NCBI GenBank assembly: GCA_026707285.1
Contig: JAPOXD010000025.1
Span: 1 to 49,761, forward strand
Direction: 5' to 3'
DNA from: Chloroflexota bacterium
GTDB taxonomy: Bacteria > Chloroflexota > UBA11872
Length of the DNA stretch: 49,761 nucleotides
Position 1 is the first letter of the stretch, and the number at the start of each line of letters is the position of its first letter. A model generated the notes under the pieces. It was not told the origin of the DNA. It saw only the letters and a list, made by a program, of their open reading frames with translations, and did not search any database. The position numbers and the translations under genes are program-made. Of the stretch, positions 16,149-24,282 are shown in pieces.

Positions 16149-17792
16149 GTGGCGCCATCTGACGAGAATGGGGCGGACGCCGCGCCACCTGACGTTGTAT
16201 CCGGGACCGCGTTTCAGCGGGCCATGGCGGCGAGCCTGGAATGGCTCGAGGCGAACTCGACCCGCATCGACAGGCTCAACGTCTTTCCCGTGCCCGACGG
16301 CGACACCGGCACCAACATGGTGCTGACGATGCGGGCGGCGGTGGAACAGGCCGCTCGATTGGAGTCGCCCACGGTCGCCGAAGTTGGCCGCGGCCTGGCG
16401 CGCGGGGCCCTGCTCGGCGCTCGCGGGAACTCCGGGGTGATCCTCTCGCAAATCCTGCGTGGAATGAGCGAGGGTCTGGCGAAGTTTTCGCAGTGCAGTC
16501 CGGCCGAGCTCGCCCAGGGGATCAAGCACGCGTCGCGCGCCGCCGACGAGTCGGTGACGAATCCCGTCGAGGGCACCATCCTCACCGTGGCGCGGGACGC
16601 GGCCAAAGCGGCCGTGTCCAACACCGTAGACACGTTGGAGGACCTGGGGACGACCGTCGTCGACGCGGCGCGCACCTCGGTTCGACGGACGCCCGAGCAA
16701 CTGGCCGTGCTCAAGGAAGCCGGCGTCGTCGATGCGGGCGGTCAGGGTCTGCTGGTGATCTACGAGGGATTGCTGCGCAATCTGCGCGGTCTCCCGCCGC
16801 CCGAAATAGTCGCCGAGGATCGCGGCGTGGAGGTCTTTTCGGAGTTCGCCGTTGCCCATGGCGCCGACGAGCACGGCTATTGCACGGAGTTCGTGATCCT
16901 GGGCGAAGACATGGATCCCGACGTGGTTCGCGAAACGATGGGCGAATACGGGGGCTCGTTGCTCGTGGTCGGCGACCCCACCCTCATCCGCGTGCACATG
17001 CACACCGAGACGCCGGGCGAGGCGCTAACCGCGGCGATGTCCTATGGCCCGCTGGACGCCGTCAAGGCCGAGAACATGGATATGCAGCAGGCGGAGAACT
17101 TTGCCACGGCCGCCACGGAAGCGACGGCGGCGACGGTTGCGCGCGTTCCCGTGGTGGCGACGGCCACCGGCGAAGGCCTGACGCAAGTCTTCGAGAGTCT
17201 CGGCGCCACCGTGGTCGAGGGCGGGGCCAGCATGAACCCGAGCGCGGGCGACATTCTGCAGGCCGTCGATGGCCTCGACGGCGACTGGGCAGTGGTCTTG
17301 CCCAACAACAAGAACATCGTGATGGCTGCGCGCCAGGCGGCCGAGCAGTCCGACAAGGATGTGCGAGTGGTCGGCACGCGGACGGTGCCCGAGGGAGTGG
17401 CCGCGATGGTGGCGTTCAACGCCACGGCGGCGGCGGATGTGAACGAACGCATGATGGAGTCGGCGGCGGGCGACATCACCACGCTGGAAATCACTCAGGC
17501 TGTACGCGATGCCACGATCGGCGGCTTGACCATCAAGCAGGGGGACTACCTCGGCCTCCAGGACGACGATTTGGTCACGACCGGCCAGGCCCCGAATGAC
17601 CTGGTCAAGCAAATGCTCGAGGGGCTGGCCGACGACGAGCCCGAACTTGCCACCATCTACTACGGCAGCCAGGTTTCGGCGGACACCGTTGAGCAGCTGA
17701 GCGATGAACTCCAGGCGGGCTTTCCGGACCTGGAGGTCGAAGTGATCGCGGGCGGCCAGGAGCTTTACGACTACGTCATCTCGATCGAATAG
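16149..17792 (+). CDS. fakA: FakA-like DAK2-domain fatty-acid kinase subunit
   Basis: The ATP-binding subunit that phosphorylates a fatty acid presented by a DegV-type FakB partner, feeding exogenous fatty acids into phospholipid synthesis. The 547-residue protein has the DhaL/DAK2 nucleotide site NVFPVPDGDTGTNMVLTM near residue 40, GARGNSGVILSQILRG near residue 95, and VVDAGGQGLLVIYEGLL near residue 195, followed by the C-terminal FakA region (HMHTETPGEAL near residue 282; VVLPNNKNIVMAA near residue 378). No fakB is seen here. Start is GTG. It is separated from recG by 3 bases. The link to lipid metabolism fits the fab genes downstream. Confidence 0.9.
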   Translation: MAPSDENGADAAPPDVVSGTAFQRAMAASLEWLEANSTRIDRLNVFPVPDGDTGTNMVLTMRAAVEQAARLESPTVAEVGRGLARGALLGARGNSGVILSQILRGMSEGLAKFSQCSPAELAQGIKHASRAADESVTNPVEGTILTVARDAAKAAVSNTVDTLEDLGTTVVDAARTSVRRTPEQLAVLKEAGVVDAGGQGLLVIYEGLLRNLRGLPPPEIVAEDRGVEVFSEFAVAHGADEHGYCTEFVILGEDMDPDVVRETMGEYGGSLLVVGDPTLIRVHMHTETPGEALTAAMSYGPLDAVKAENMDMQQAENFATAATEATAATVARVPVVATATGEGLTQVFESLGATVVEGGASMNPSAGDILQAVDGLDGDWAVVLPNNKNIVMAARQAAEQSDKDVRVVGTRTVPEGVAAMVAFNATAAADVNERMMESAAGDITTLEITQAVRDATIGGLTIKQGDYLGLQDDDLVTTGQAPNDLVKQMLEGLADDEPELATIYYGSQVSADTVEQLSDELQAGFPDLEVEVIAGGQELYDYVISIE

Positions 17793-17795
17793 CGC

Positions 17796-20120
17796 GTGAG
17801 TGGCGCCGGCGCGCCGACCGCGCAGGGGATGGTCGAGCGGCTTGCGGAGATCCTGCGCGCGGAGCAGCGTTCCGGGCACCGGGACACTGCCGCGAACGAA
17901 GGGCTTTCGCGCTGGCTCGAGCGCGACCTCGGTGACTTGCCACCGGACGTTGCCGCTGCGCTGCGACGCCTTTCGAAGTACTCATCGCTGAAGCCGGCAA
18001 CGCGGCAGCATCTGATCGAGACAGTGCTGCCCTTGCTGACGACCGATGCCGCGCCCGAACCAAGGGGCAGCTTGGACGATCCGGTCACGGAGTTGTGGGG
18101 GATCGGGGCCACGGCGGCCAAGCGGCTGCGCGGCCTGGGGATCTCAACGGTCGGCGATTTGCTGCGACATGCCCCGCATCGCTACATCGACCACAGCGCC
18201 ACGGTTCCCATCGCCGACGTCAACGCCGGGGAAGACGTGACGCTGGTCGGGTCGATCGTCGACGTCGCCTCGCGACGCGCGCGGACCCGACGCCTCAGCA
18301 TCACCGAGGCGGTCTTGCAGGACGAGTCCGGCCAGATCACTGCCGTCTGGTTCAACCAGCCGTATCTCGCCAGCACGCTGTCCGGGCGGCCCAACGTGGC
18401 GCTTGCCGGTCGCGTGGACTACGGCCAGCACGGGCTGCAGCTGACGAGTCCCGAGTACGAGCTGGACGCGGCGGAGCGGCTGCACGCCGGCCGGTTGGTC
18501 CCGGTCTACCCGTTGACCGCGGGCGTCACGCAGCGCCAGCTGCGCCGGTGGGTGTCCGCGGCCGTGGATTCACACGCCCACCTGGTGGACGACCCGCTGC
18601 CGGACGCGCTGCGAAAACGCCGCGAGTTGCCCAGCGTGGCGGACGCGGTGGTGATGATGCACCGGCCGGACTCAGCGGACAGCGCCGATGCGGCGATGGC
18701 GCGCCTCGCGTTCGACGAGCTGCTGGTCTATCAGTTGGCGATCCTCACGCACCGCGGGCGCTGGCGTGACTCGCAGCCCGGCCGGCCGATCGAGTTCGAC
18801 CGCGACGCGATGGCGGACTTCGGCGCCAGGCTGCCCTTCAAGCTCACGGAGGATCAGCGCGCGGCGCTGGCGGCGGTGCTCACCGATCTGCGCCGCGACA
18901 CCCCCATGAGCCGGCTCGTGCAGGGCGACGTGGGCTCGGGCAAGACCGCCGTGGCCGCCGGCGCGCTGTTCGCGGTCTGCCGTGCCGGCTGGCAGGGCGC
19001 CATGATGGCGCCAACCGAGGTGCTGGCCGAGCAGCATACGCAGACGCTCGGCGACCTGCTGGAGCCGCTGGGGGTGCGCGTCGAGCGCATCAGCGGCGGC
19101 GTTCCCGCCGCGACCAAGCGGCGACTCTGGCGCGAGGTGGCTGCCGGCGACATCGGCGTGGTCGTCGGCACGCAGGCGCTCATCCAGCAAAGCGCGCGAT
19201 TCGCCCGCCTGAACCTCGCGGTCGTCGACGAGCAGCATCGCTTTGGCGTGCAGCAGCGCGGGGAGATCAGGGCCAAGGGCTATAACCCGCATCTGCTGGC
19301 CATGACCGCCACCCCGATTCCGCGCACCCTGGCGCTGACCTTCTACGGCGACCTGGACGTCACGTCGATACGCGAGATGCCCGGCGGGCGGAAACCGGTG
19401 CGTACGGCCTGGGTGCCGAAGTCGCGCCGAGCCGACGCCTACGCCTTCCTGCGTCAGCAGGTGGAAGCCGGGGGACAGGCATTCGTGATCTGTCCGCTGA
19501 TCCAGGAATCGGAATCGCTTCAGGTGCGATCCGCCAAGGATGAGTTCGAACGCCTCACCACGCAGGTCTACCCCGATCTCGCACACGCCATCGGACTCTT
19601 GCACGGGCGCCTGAGCGCCAGGGCCAAGGACGCGGTGATGCGGGCGTTTCGGGATGGCGAGGTGAAGATCCTCGTCGGCACGGCGGTCGTGGAAGTCGGC
19701 ATTGACGTGCCACGGGCCAGCGTGATCATGATCGAGGGCGCGGAGCGCTTCGGGCTGTCGCAGCTGCACCAGTTGCGCGGGCGCGTCGGACGCGGCGGGC
19801 AGCAGAGCCATTGCCTGCTGCTGAGCGACACCACGGACGCCACGGAAAACGCTCGACTGCGCATCCTCCAGAACGTTCACGACGGCTTCGAGCTCGCCGA
19901 GCGCGACCTCGAGCTGCGCGGCCCCGGCGATATCTTGGGCACGCGTCAGCACGGGTTGACGAGCTTTCAGTTCGCGAGCGTGAGCGACATGGAGATGATT
20001 TGGCGAACCCGCGAGGATGCCGAAGCCATCATCCAGGCCGACCCGGAGCTCGAGCGCCCGGAGTACGCGCGGCTCGCGGCCGCGGTTCAGTCAATGCTCC
20101 AGGAGAGCGAATGGAGCTAA
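17796..20120 (+). CDS. recG: RecG, ATP-dependent DNA helicase
   Basis: A branch-migration helicase that remodels stalled forks and Holliday junctions. The 774-residue protein has an N-terminal wedge/OB domain (near residues 140-240), then the helicase core with Walker A GDVGSGKTAVAA near residue 378, APTEVLAEQHTQTL near residue 407, the DEQH box VVDEQHRFGVQQR near residue 476, AMTATPIPRTLALT near residue 503, and the late QLRGRVGRGGQQSHCLLL near residue 655. All ATPase motifs look intact, in contrast to PriA. Start is GTG. Confidence 0.97.
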   Translation: MSGAGAPTAQGMVERLAEILRAEQRSGHRDTAANEGLSRWLERDLGDLPPDVAAALRRLSKYSSLKPATRQHLIETVLPLLTTDAAPEPRGSLDDPVTELWGIGATAAKRLRGLGISTVGDLLRHAPHRYIDHSATVPIADVNAGEDVTLVGSIVDVASRRARTRRLSITEAVLQDESGQITAVWFNQPYLASTLSGRPNVALAGRVDYGQHGLQLTSPEYELDAAERLHAGRLVPVYPLTAGVTQRQLRRWVSAAVDSHAHLVDDPLPDALRKRRELPSVADAVVMMHRPDSADSADAAMARLAFDELLVYQLAILTHRGRWRDSQPGRPIEFDRDAMADFGARLPFKLTEDQRAALAAVLTDLRRDTPMSRLVQGDVGSGKTAVAAGALFAVCRAGWQGAMMAPTEVLAEQHTQTLGDLLEPLGVRVERISGGVPAATKRRLWREVAAGDIGVVVGTQALIQQSARFARLNLAVVDEQHRFGVQQRGEIRAKGYNPHLLAMTATPIPRTLALTFYGDLDVTSIREMPGGRKPVRTAWVPKSRRADAYAFLRQQVEAGGQAFVICPLIQESESLQVRSAKDEFERLTTQVYPDLAHAIGLLHGRLSARAKDAVMRAFRDGEVKILVGTAVVEVGIDVPRASVIMIEGAERFGLSQLHQLRGRVGRGGQQSHCLLLSDTTDATENARLRILQNVHDGFELAERDLELRGPGDILGTRQHGLTSFQFASVSDMEMIWRTREDAEAIIQADPELERPEYARLAAAVQSMLQESEWS

Positions 20121-20155
20121 GCGTCCGGCCCATCGGCTCCCGCCGCGAGACCTGA

Positions 20156-20746
20156 GTGGCATCCAGGGGACGCGGGCTCCGGGTTGTGGCCGGTGAGCTG
20201 CGCGGGCGCGGCATCCAGGTCGCGCCGGGCACGCGTCCGACGATCGATCGTCTCCGGGCCGCCGTCTTCGACTCCCTGGGCGCTCCGCCGCCGCCGCGGG
20301 TGCTGGATTGCTTTGCGGGCTCGGGCGCCTTTGGGATCGAGGCGCTCAGCCGCGGCGCCGAGCACGTGCGCTTCATCGAGCGCGACTCCCGCGCGTGCGC
20401 GGTTATTCACTCCAATCTGCGCCGGCTCGGGCTGGAACACGCCGCCGGCGTTGAGCGCGCTGACGTGCTGCGCGCCGACCTGGCGGCAGGGGGGCCTTAC
20501 GGCTTGGTCCTAGCGGACCCGCCCTACGCCGATGATCCGTGGGTTTCGCTGACGGACCGGCTGGCTCAGCCGGGCGTCCTCGCCGCCGATGGCTTGATTG
20601 TTGCTGAATTCAGCGCGCGGCGCGCCGCTCCAGACCCCCCGCCGGCATGGAAGTTGTGGAAGACTCGGCGTCATGGCGATGGAGCGTTTGCCATCTATTG
20701 TCGATTGGGGAACGGGAAGTCCGGCAACGAGCGAACGTCGCTATAA
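20156..20746 (+). CDS. rsmD: RsmD, 16S rRNA guanine-N2 methyltransferase (G966)
   Basis: A SAM-dependent enzyme that methylates G966 of 16S rRNA. The 196-residue protein starts with VVAGELRGRGIQVAPGTRPT (the family's typical entry), then VLDCFAGSGAFGIEALSRGA (SAM site) near residue 47, and the catalytic motif VLADPPYADDP near residue 118. Start is GTG at 20156. It directly precedes coaD, the usual partner gene. A TATAAT at its very end may be the promoter of coaD. Confidence 0.94.
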   Translation: MASRGRGLRVVAGELRGRGIQVAPGTRPTIDRLRAAVFDSLGAPPPPRVLDCFAGSGAFGIEALSRGAEHVRFIERDSRACAVIHSNLRRLGLEHAAGVERADVLRADLAAGGPYGLVLADPPYADDPWVSLTDRLAQPGVLAADGLIVAEFSARRAAPDPPPAWKLWKTRRHGDGAFAIYCRLGNGKSGNERTSL

Positions 20747-20747
20747 T
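20742..20747 (+). promoter_or_regulatory. -10 box before coaD
   Basis: A perfect TATAAT lies in a GC-rich stretch at the end of rsmD, 29 bases before the coaD ATG. No convincing -35 sits 16-18 bases upstream (GTCCGG is at that spacing), so this is a -10-only prediction. Confidence 0.4.
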
Positions 20748-20776
20748 CGCGCTCGCATCCCCAGCGGCTTTGCCAT

Positions 20777-21268
20777 ATGCGGGCGCTTTTTGCTGCCACA
20801 TTCGACCCGGCGACCAACGGACACCTAGACCTCATCGCACGCAGCGCGGCATTTCATGCCGAAGTCGTGGCCGGGGTTTACGAACAGCCGGAATCGCGGA
20901 CGCTTTTTTCCACCGAGGAACGCGTCACGCTGGTGCGGGAGGCAACCGCACACTTGCCCAACGTCTCCGTGCGCGACTATCGGGGACTCACGGTAGACTT
21001 TGCGCGGGACATTGGAGCGAGCGTATTGGTGCGCGGGCTGCGAGCGGTGTCTGACTTTGAGTATGAATTTGCGCTGTCGGCCATGAATCGCCGTCTGGCG
21101 CCGGAGTTGGATACGGTGTTCTTCCTCTCAGCGCCCGAGCATGCCTACGTCAGTTCGTCGTTGGTGCGGGAGATCGGTGCCCTGGGCCGAAGCGTGGCGC
21201 CGTTTGTGCCGGCAAACGTTGCCACGGCCGTGGCCGCGAAATACGGCGATGCGTCGCCGAGGAGGTAG
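20777..21268 (+). CDS. coaD: Phosphopantetheine adenylyltransferase
   Basis: It makes dephospho-CoA from 4'-phosphopantetheine and ATP in coenzyme A synthesis. The 163-residue protein begins ALFAATFDPATNGHLDLI, which contains the TxGH nucleotide-binding motif (TNGH), and has LVRGLRAVSDFEYEFALSAM near residue 88 and YVSSSLVREI near residue 125, both typical of CoaD. CoA is used downstream by the fatty-acid genes. The stop TAG at 21266-21268 overlaps the Shine-Dalgarno region of the next gene. Confidence 0.97.
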   Translation: MRALFAATFDPATNGHLDLIARSAAFHAEVVAGVYEQPESRTLFSTEERVTLVREATAHLPNVSVRDYRGLTVDFARDIGASVLVRGLRAVSDFEYEFALSAMNRRLAPELDTVFFLSAPEHAYVSSSLVREIGALGRSVAPFVPANVATAVAAKYGDASPRR

Positions 21269-21274
21269 CTAGCC

Positions 21275-21757
21275 ATCGATCTCATCAACCTGATCGAACG
21301 TCTCGAGGCCCTGGTGACCGCTGCCCAGCGCGTGCCGATGATGCGTCGCATCGTGATGGACGAGCGCGCGCTGCTGGAGATCGTCGACGAAATGCGCATT
21401 CGCATTCCGGAAGAAGTCCGTGAGGCGCGGCGGGTGCTGCGGGAACGCGAGCAGATTCCGCAATCGGCGCAGATGGAGGCCGAGCAGATCATCCAGCAGG
21501 CGCGTGAGCAGGCCGATCAGATGCTGCGCGACGAGGAGATCGTCCGCCAGGCCGAAGCCCGGGCCGAGCAGATCATCGAGGCGGCGGAAGAGCGCACCGA
21601 GGCGTCGCGAGAGGAAATGGACGTCTACGCGCTCAACATGCTGCGCGATATCGAGCATCGCCTGATTTCGCACCTGGCGAGCATTCGCCGCGGCATTTCG
21701 GCGCTCGACGAGGATGCCGCCGGAATCACCGAACTCGGCGACGAAGAGACCGTCTAG
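21275..21757 (+). CDS. Conserved glutamate-rich coiled-coil protein, probable AUC start
   Basis: About 160 residues with no known function; relatives are sometimes labelled ATP synthase subunit b-like because of their coiled coil. The middle (about residues 45-125) is a long charged heptad region rich in Glu, Gln, Ala and Arg, such as AEQIIQQAREQADQML and AEARAEQIIEAAEE. There is no membrane segment. The frame opens after the coaD stop and reads CTA GCC ATC GAT CTC. AGGAGG at 21260-21265 is 9 bases before the ATC at 21275. The stretch IDLINLIERLEALVTAAQRV matches the N-terminus I recall for this Chloroflexota family, which there begins with Met. The first standard start, GTG 21314 (with GAGG close upstream), would lose it. 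DUF177 follows. Confidence 0.65.
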   Translation: MDLINLIERLEALVTAAQRVPMMRRIVMDERALLEIVDEMRIRIPEEVREARRVLREREQIPQSAQMEAEQIIQQAREQADQMLRDEEIVRQAEARAEQIIEAAEERTEASREEMDVYALNMLRDIEHRLISHLASIRRGISALDEDAAGITELGDEETV

Positions 21758-21779
21758 GCCGCTCACCCTTCGGATCATC

Positions 21780-22301
21780 GTGAACGACTTCGTCTTCAAC
21801 GTCGCGGCATTCGTGCGCGAGCCGCCCGGGACCAGCCGGCGGTACGACGTGCTTGCGCCGCCCGAGGCGCTCAACGTCGCGGAATTGGCCACCCCGGTGG
21901 CGGGTCAGGTGCGCCTGGTGCGCCTGAGCGGCGCCATCCACGCATCCGGCGAGTTCGAGGCGTCGATCGAGCAACCGTGCGCGCGATGCCTGGAGCCCGC
22001 CCGGCAGACCTTGCGCTTCGAGGCTGACGGCGAGTTCTTGATCGACCCGGACGGGACTGCGACCGAGGAAGCAAGTCTCGAGGCCGTGTGGCCGCTCGAC
22101 GATCAGCACAACCTCGATCTCACGCCGTTCCTGGCCGAGGGCCTGATTTCCGCGCTGCCGCTCATGCCGGTTTGCCGACCCGAGTGTCCCGGATTGGAAA
22201 GCTCCGAAGCGCCCGCCGAAGCGGCGATCGATCCACGCTGGAGCCGGCTGGCTGAGCTCCGCGCGACAATGTTTCCTGATATGCCGGGAACTAAGGGATA
22301 A
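21780..22301 (+). CDS. DUF177 (YceD-like) protein
   Basis: A 173-residue protein of the DUF177 family, which lies before rpmF in many bacteria and is thought to act in 23S rRNA accumulation or ribosome assembly. The pattern FNVAAFVREPPGTSRRYDV at the start, LVRLSGAIHASGEFEASIEQ, the cysteine pair PCARCLEPARQTL near residue 65, and a second cysteine pair CRPECPGL near residue 138 are family-typical and could bind a metal. GTG 21780 is chosen to match the family N-terminus. It is followed by rpmF after 9 bases. Confidence 0.85.
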   Translation: MNDFVFNVAAFVREPPGTSRRYDVLAPPEALNVAELATPVAGQVRLVRLSGAIHASGEFEASIEQPCARCLEPARQTLRFEADGEFLIDPDGTATEEASLEAVWPLDDQHNLDLTPFLAEGLISALPLMPVCRPECPGLESSEAPAEAAIDPRWSRLAELRATMFPDMPGTKG

Positions 22302-22310
22302 TGGGAGCCT

Positions 22311-22511
22311 ATGGGAGCTCAACCTAAACGACGGCTGACGCGTTCGCGCCGCCGCCGTCGCCGAAATCAAATCCGCGTTGCCAGCCCCACCCTGGTGCGT
22401 TGTCCCACCTGCCACGCGCTGATGCGAAGCCATCACGTCTGTACGGTTTGCGGCAACCTTCGCGGCACGGTGGTCGTTGAGCCGAGCGAGCAGGCTGCCA
22501 AGTATCGGTAG
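22311..22511 (+). CDS. rpmF: Ribosomal protein L32 (zinc-binding form)
   Basis: A 66-residue large-subunit protein. The very basic N-terminus (PKRRLTRSRRRRRRNQ) is followed by a zinc ribbon with cysteines at 31, 34, 44 and 47. A GGGAG element lies a few bases before the ATG at 22311. Another ATG ten bases upstream is out of frame. It sits between DUF177 and fabD; the usual plsX is not present. Confidence 0.95.
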   Translation: MGAQPKRRLTRSRRRRRRNQIRVASPTLVRCPTCHALMRSHHVCTVCGNLRGTVVVEPSEQAAKYR

Positions 22512-22526
22512 CGGGCGCGGGCGGCG

Positions 22527-23519
22527 GTGACCACCGCCGGCAAGCCAGGGATTGCCTACGTCTTTCCGGGCCAGGGCGCCCAAGCGGCCGGGATGGGCGC
22601 GGACCTCTTTGCCCGATCCAGCGCCGCCCGTGAGGTATTTGCCGCCGCAAACTCGGCCTTTGGCGATGATCTGGCCGCGCTTTGCTTCCACGGACCGGCA
22701 GAGGCGTTGCACCCTACCCGCGTGCAGCAGCCGGCGGTCGTGGCCGTGGCCCTGGCGGCGTTCGCCGCGTTCACCGAGGCTCTGGGCCAGACAGCGCGCA
22801 GCGACGGCCATACGCTGCCCGTGCGCGCTCTGGCCGGTCACAGCGTGGGCTTGTGGGCCGCCGTGGCCGTCGCCCGGTCGCTCGACACTCGCACCGCGAT
22901 GGCCATGGTCGCCGTGCGCGGAGCGGCGATGCAGCAGGCCGCAGCGCGCCGGTCGGGACGCATGAGCGCCGTACTGGGTCTCGGTCCGGATCAGACTGAA
23001 ACCGTCGTGGCCGAGATTCGCGCGCGCGTGCCGGGGAGCTATCTCTCGGTCGCCAATGTCAACACGCCCGGCCAGGTGGTGGTTGGCGGAGACCTGGCTT
23101 CACTGAACGAGCTTCCCGAGGCGGCGAAGGCGGCCGGTGCGCGGCGGGTGGTGCCGCTGGACGTCTCCGGGGCGTTTCACACGGCTGCGATGCTGCCGGC
23201 GCGCGACGTGATGCGCGAGCGCCTGCTGGCCGCACCGCTCGCGGATCCCGAGATTCCAGTCATCGCCAACATGGACGGCCAGCCGCTCCACACGGCCGCC
23301 GAATTGCGCGTGGAACTTGCCGAGCACGTGGCGGCTCCGTTGCAGTGGTGGCGCGGGGTGGGCACACTCAGTGCGCTGGGCGTGACCCACATCGTGGAAT
23401 TCGGGCACAAAGGCCTGCTGACGAGCATGCTGCGTCGAGCAAGGCAAGACGTTTCCCTGCTCAACGTCTACGATGCTGATTCGGCCGACGCCGCGGCGAA
23501 GGAACTGCGCAATGTCTGA
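22527..23519 (+). CDS. fabD: Malonyl-CoA:ACP transacylase
   Basis: It transfers malonyl from CoA to acyl carrier protein, supplying the extender unit for fatty-acid synthesis. The 330-residue protein opens with VFPGQGAQAAGMGADLF, has the catalytic serine in LAGHSVGLWAAV near residue 108, and the QVVVGGDLASL and GAFHTAAM motifs (with the second catalytic His) near residues 185-220. Start is GTG at 22527. Its stop overlaps fabG by 8 bases. Confidence 0.96.
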   Translation: MTTAGKPGIAYVFPGQGAQAAGMGADLFARSSAAREVFAAANSAFGDDLAALCFHGPAEALHPTRVQQPAVVAVALAAFAAFTEALGQTARSDGHTLPVRALAGHSVGLWAAVAVARSLDTRTAMAMVAVRGAAMQQAAARRSGRMSAVLGLGPDQTETVVAEIRARVPGSYLSVANVNTPGQVVVGGDLASLNELPEAAKAAGARRVVPLDVSGAFHTAAMLPARDVMRERLLAAPLADPEIPVIANMDGQPLHTAAELRVELAEHVAAPLQWWRGVGTLSALGVTHIVEFGHKGLLTSMLRRARQDVSLLNVYDADSADAAAKELRNV

Positions 23520-24276
23520 CCCCATAGCTGGCCGCCTGACCGATCGGCGGACGTTAATTACTGGGGCCTCGGGCGCGCTGGGCGAGGCGTATGCGCGTCG
23601 CCTGGGGGCCGAGGGTGCGCGTCTGGTGCTGCACTACAACCGCAACGAGGCCAAGGCGCGAGAGCTCGCCTCGGCCATCCAGGACGCGGGCGGCTCGGCG
23701 GTAGTCGTTGGAGGCGAGCTGTCAACCACCGAGGGCGCCAACCACGTCGTGGACGAGGCGATCCGAGTCCTCGGTGGCCTGGACGTGCTGATCAACAACG
23801 CCGGCATCATTCGAGACTCGCTGCTGATGCGGATGCGGGACGAGGACTGGGACGACGTGATTCGCACGAATCTGCGCTCGGCCTTCGCCTGCTCCCGGCG
23901 GGCGGTGCGGGGCATGCTGCGGCAGCGCGACGGGCGGATTATCAACATCTCCTCGGTGGCCGGCACCGGAGGCAACGCCGGTCAAACGAACTACGCCGCC
24001 GCCAAGGCCGGGTTGGTCGGATTCACCCTTGCGCTGGCGCGCGAGGTGGCCGCTCGCGGGATCACGGTGAATGCCGTCGCGCCGGGATTCGTCATCTCGC
24101 CGCTGACCGATGACCTGGAGGGAGAGCTTCGCGAGTGGATCATCGACCGGATCCCGCTCGGGCGCTTCGCCACGCCTGACGACGTTGCCGGCGCGGTGGC
24201 GTTTCTCGCATCCAGCGACGCTTCCTATATCACCGGGCAGGTCATGACGATCGACGGCGGCCTCCACATGGGATGA
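23512..24276 (+). CDS. fabG: 3-oxoacyl-[ACP] reductase
   Basis: The NADPH-dependent ketoreductase of the fatty-acid elongation cycle, a short-chain dehydrogenase. The 254-residue protein has the cofactor motif LITGASGALGEAYARRL near residue 15, NNAGIIRDSLLMRM near residue 93, the catalytic Ser in INISSVAGTGGNAGQ near residue 145 and the YxxxK pair in NYAAAKAGLVG near residue 158. The ATG at 23512 is preferred over an upstream ATG that lies within fabD. Confidence 0.93.
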   Translation: MSDPIAGRLTDRRTLITGASGALGEAYARRLGAEGARLVLHYNRNEAKARELASAIQDAGGSAVVVGGELSTTEGANHVVDEAIRVLGGLDVLINNAGIIRDSLLMRMRDEDWDDVIRTNLRSAFACSRRAVRGMLRQRDGRIINISSVAGTGGNAGQTNYAAAKAGLVGFTLALAREVAARGITVNAVAPGFVISPLTDDLEGELREWIIDRIPLGRFATPDDVAGAVAFLASSDASYITGQVMTIDGGLHMG

Positions 24277-24282
24277 CACCGA

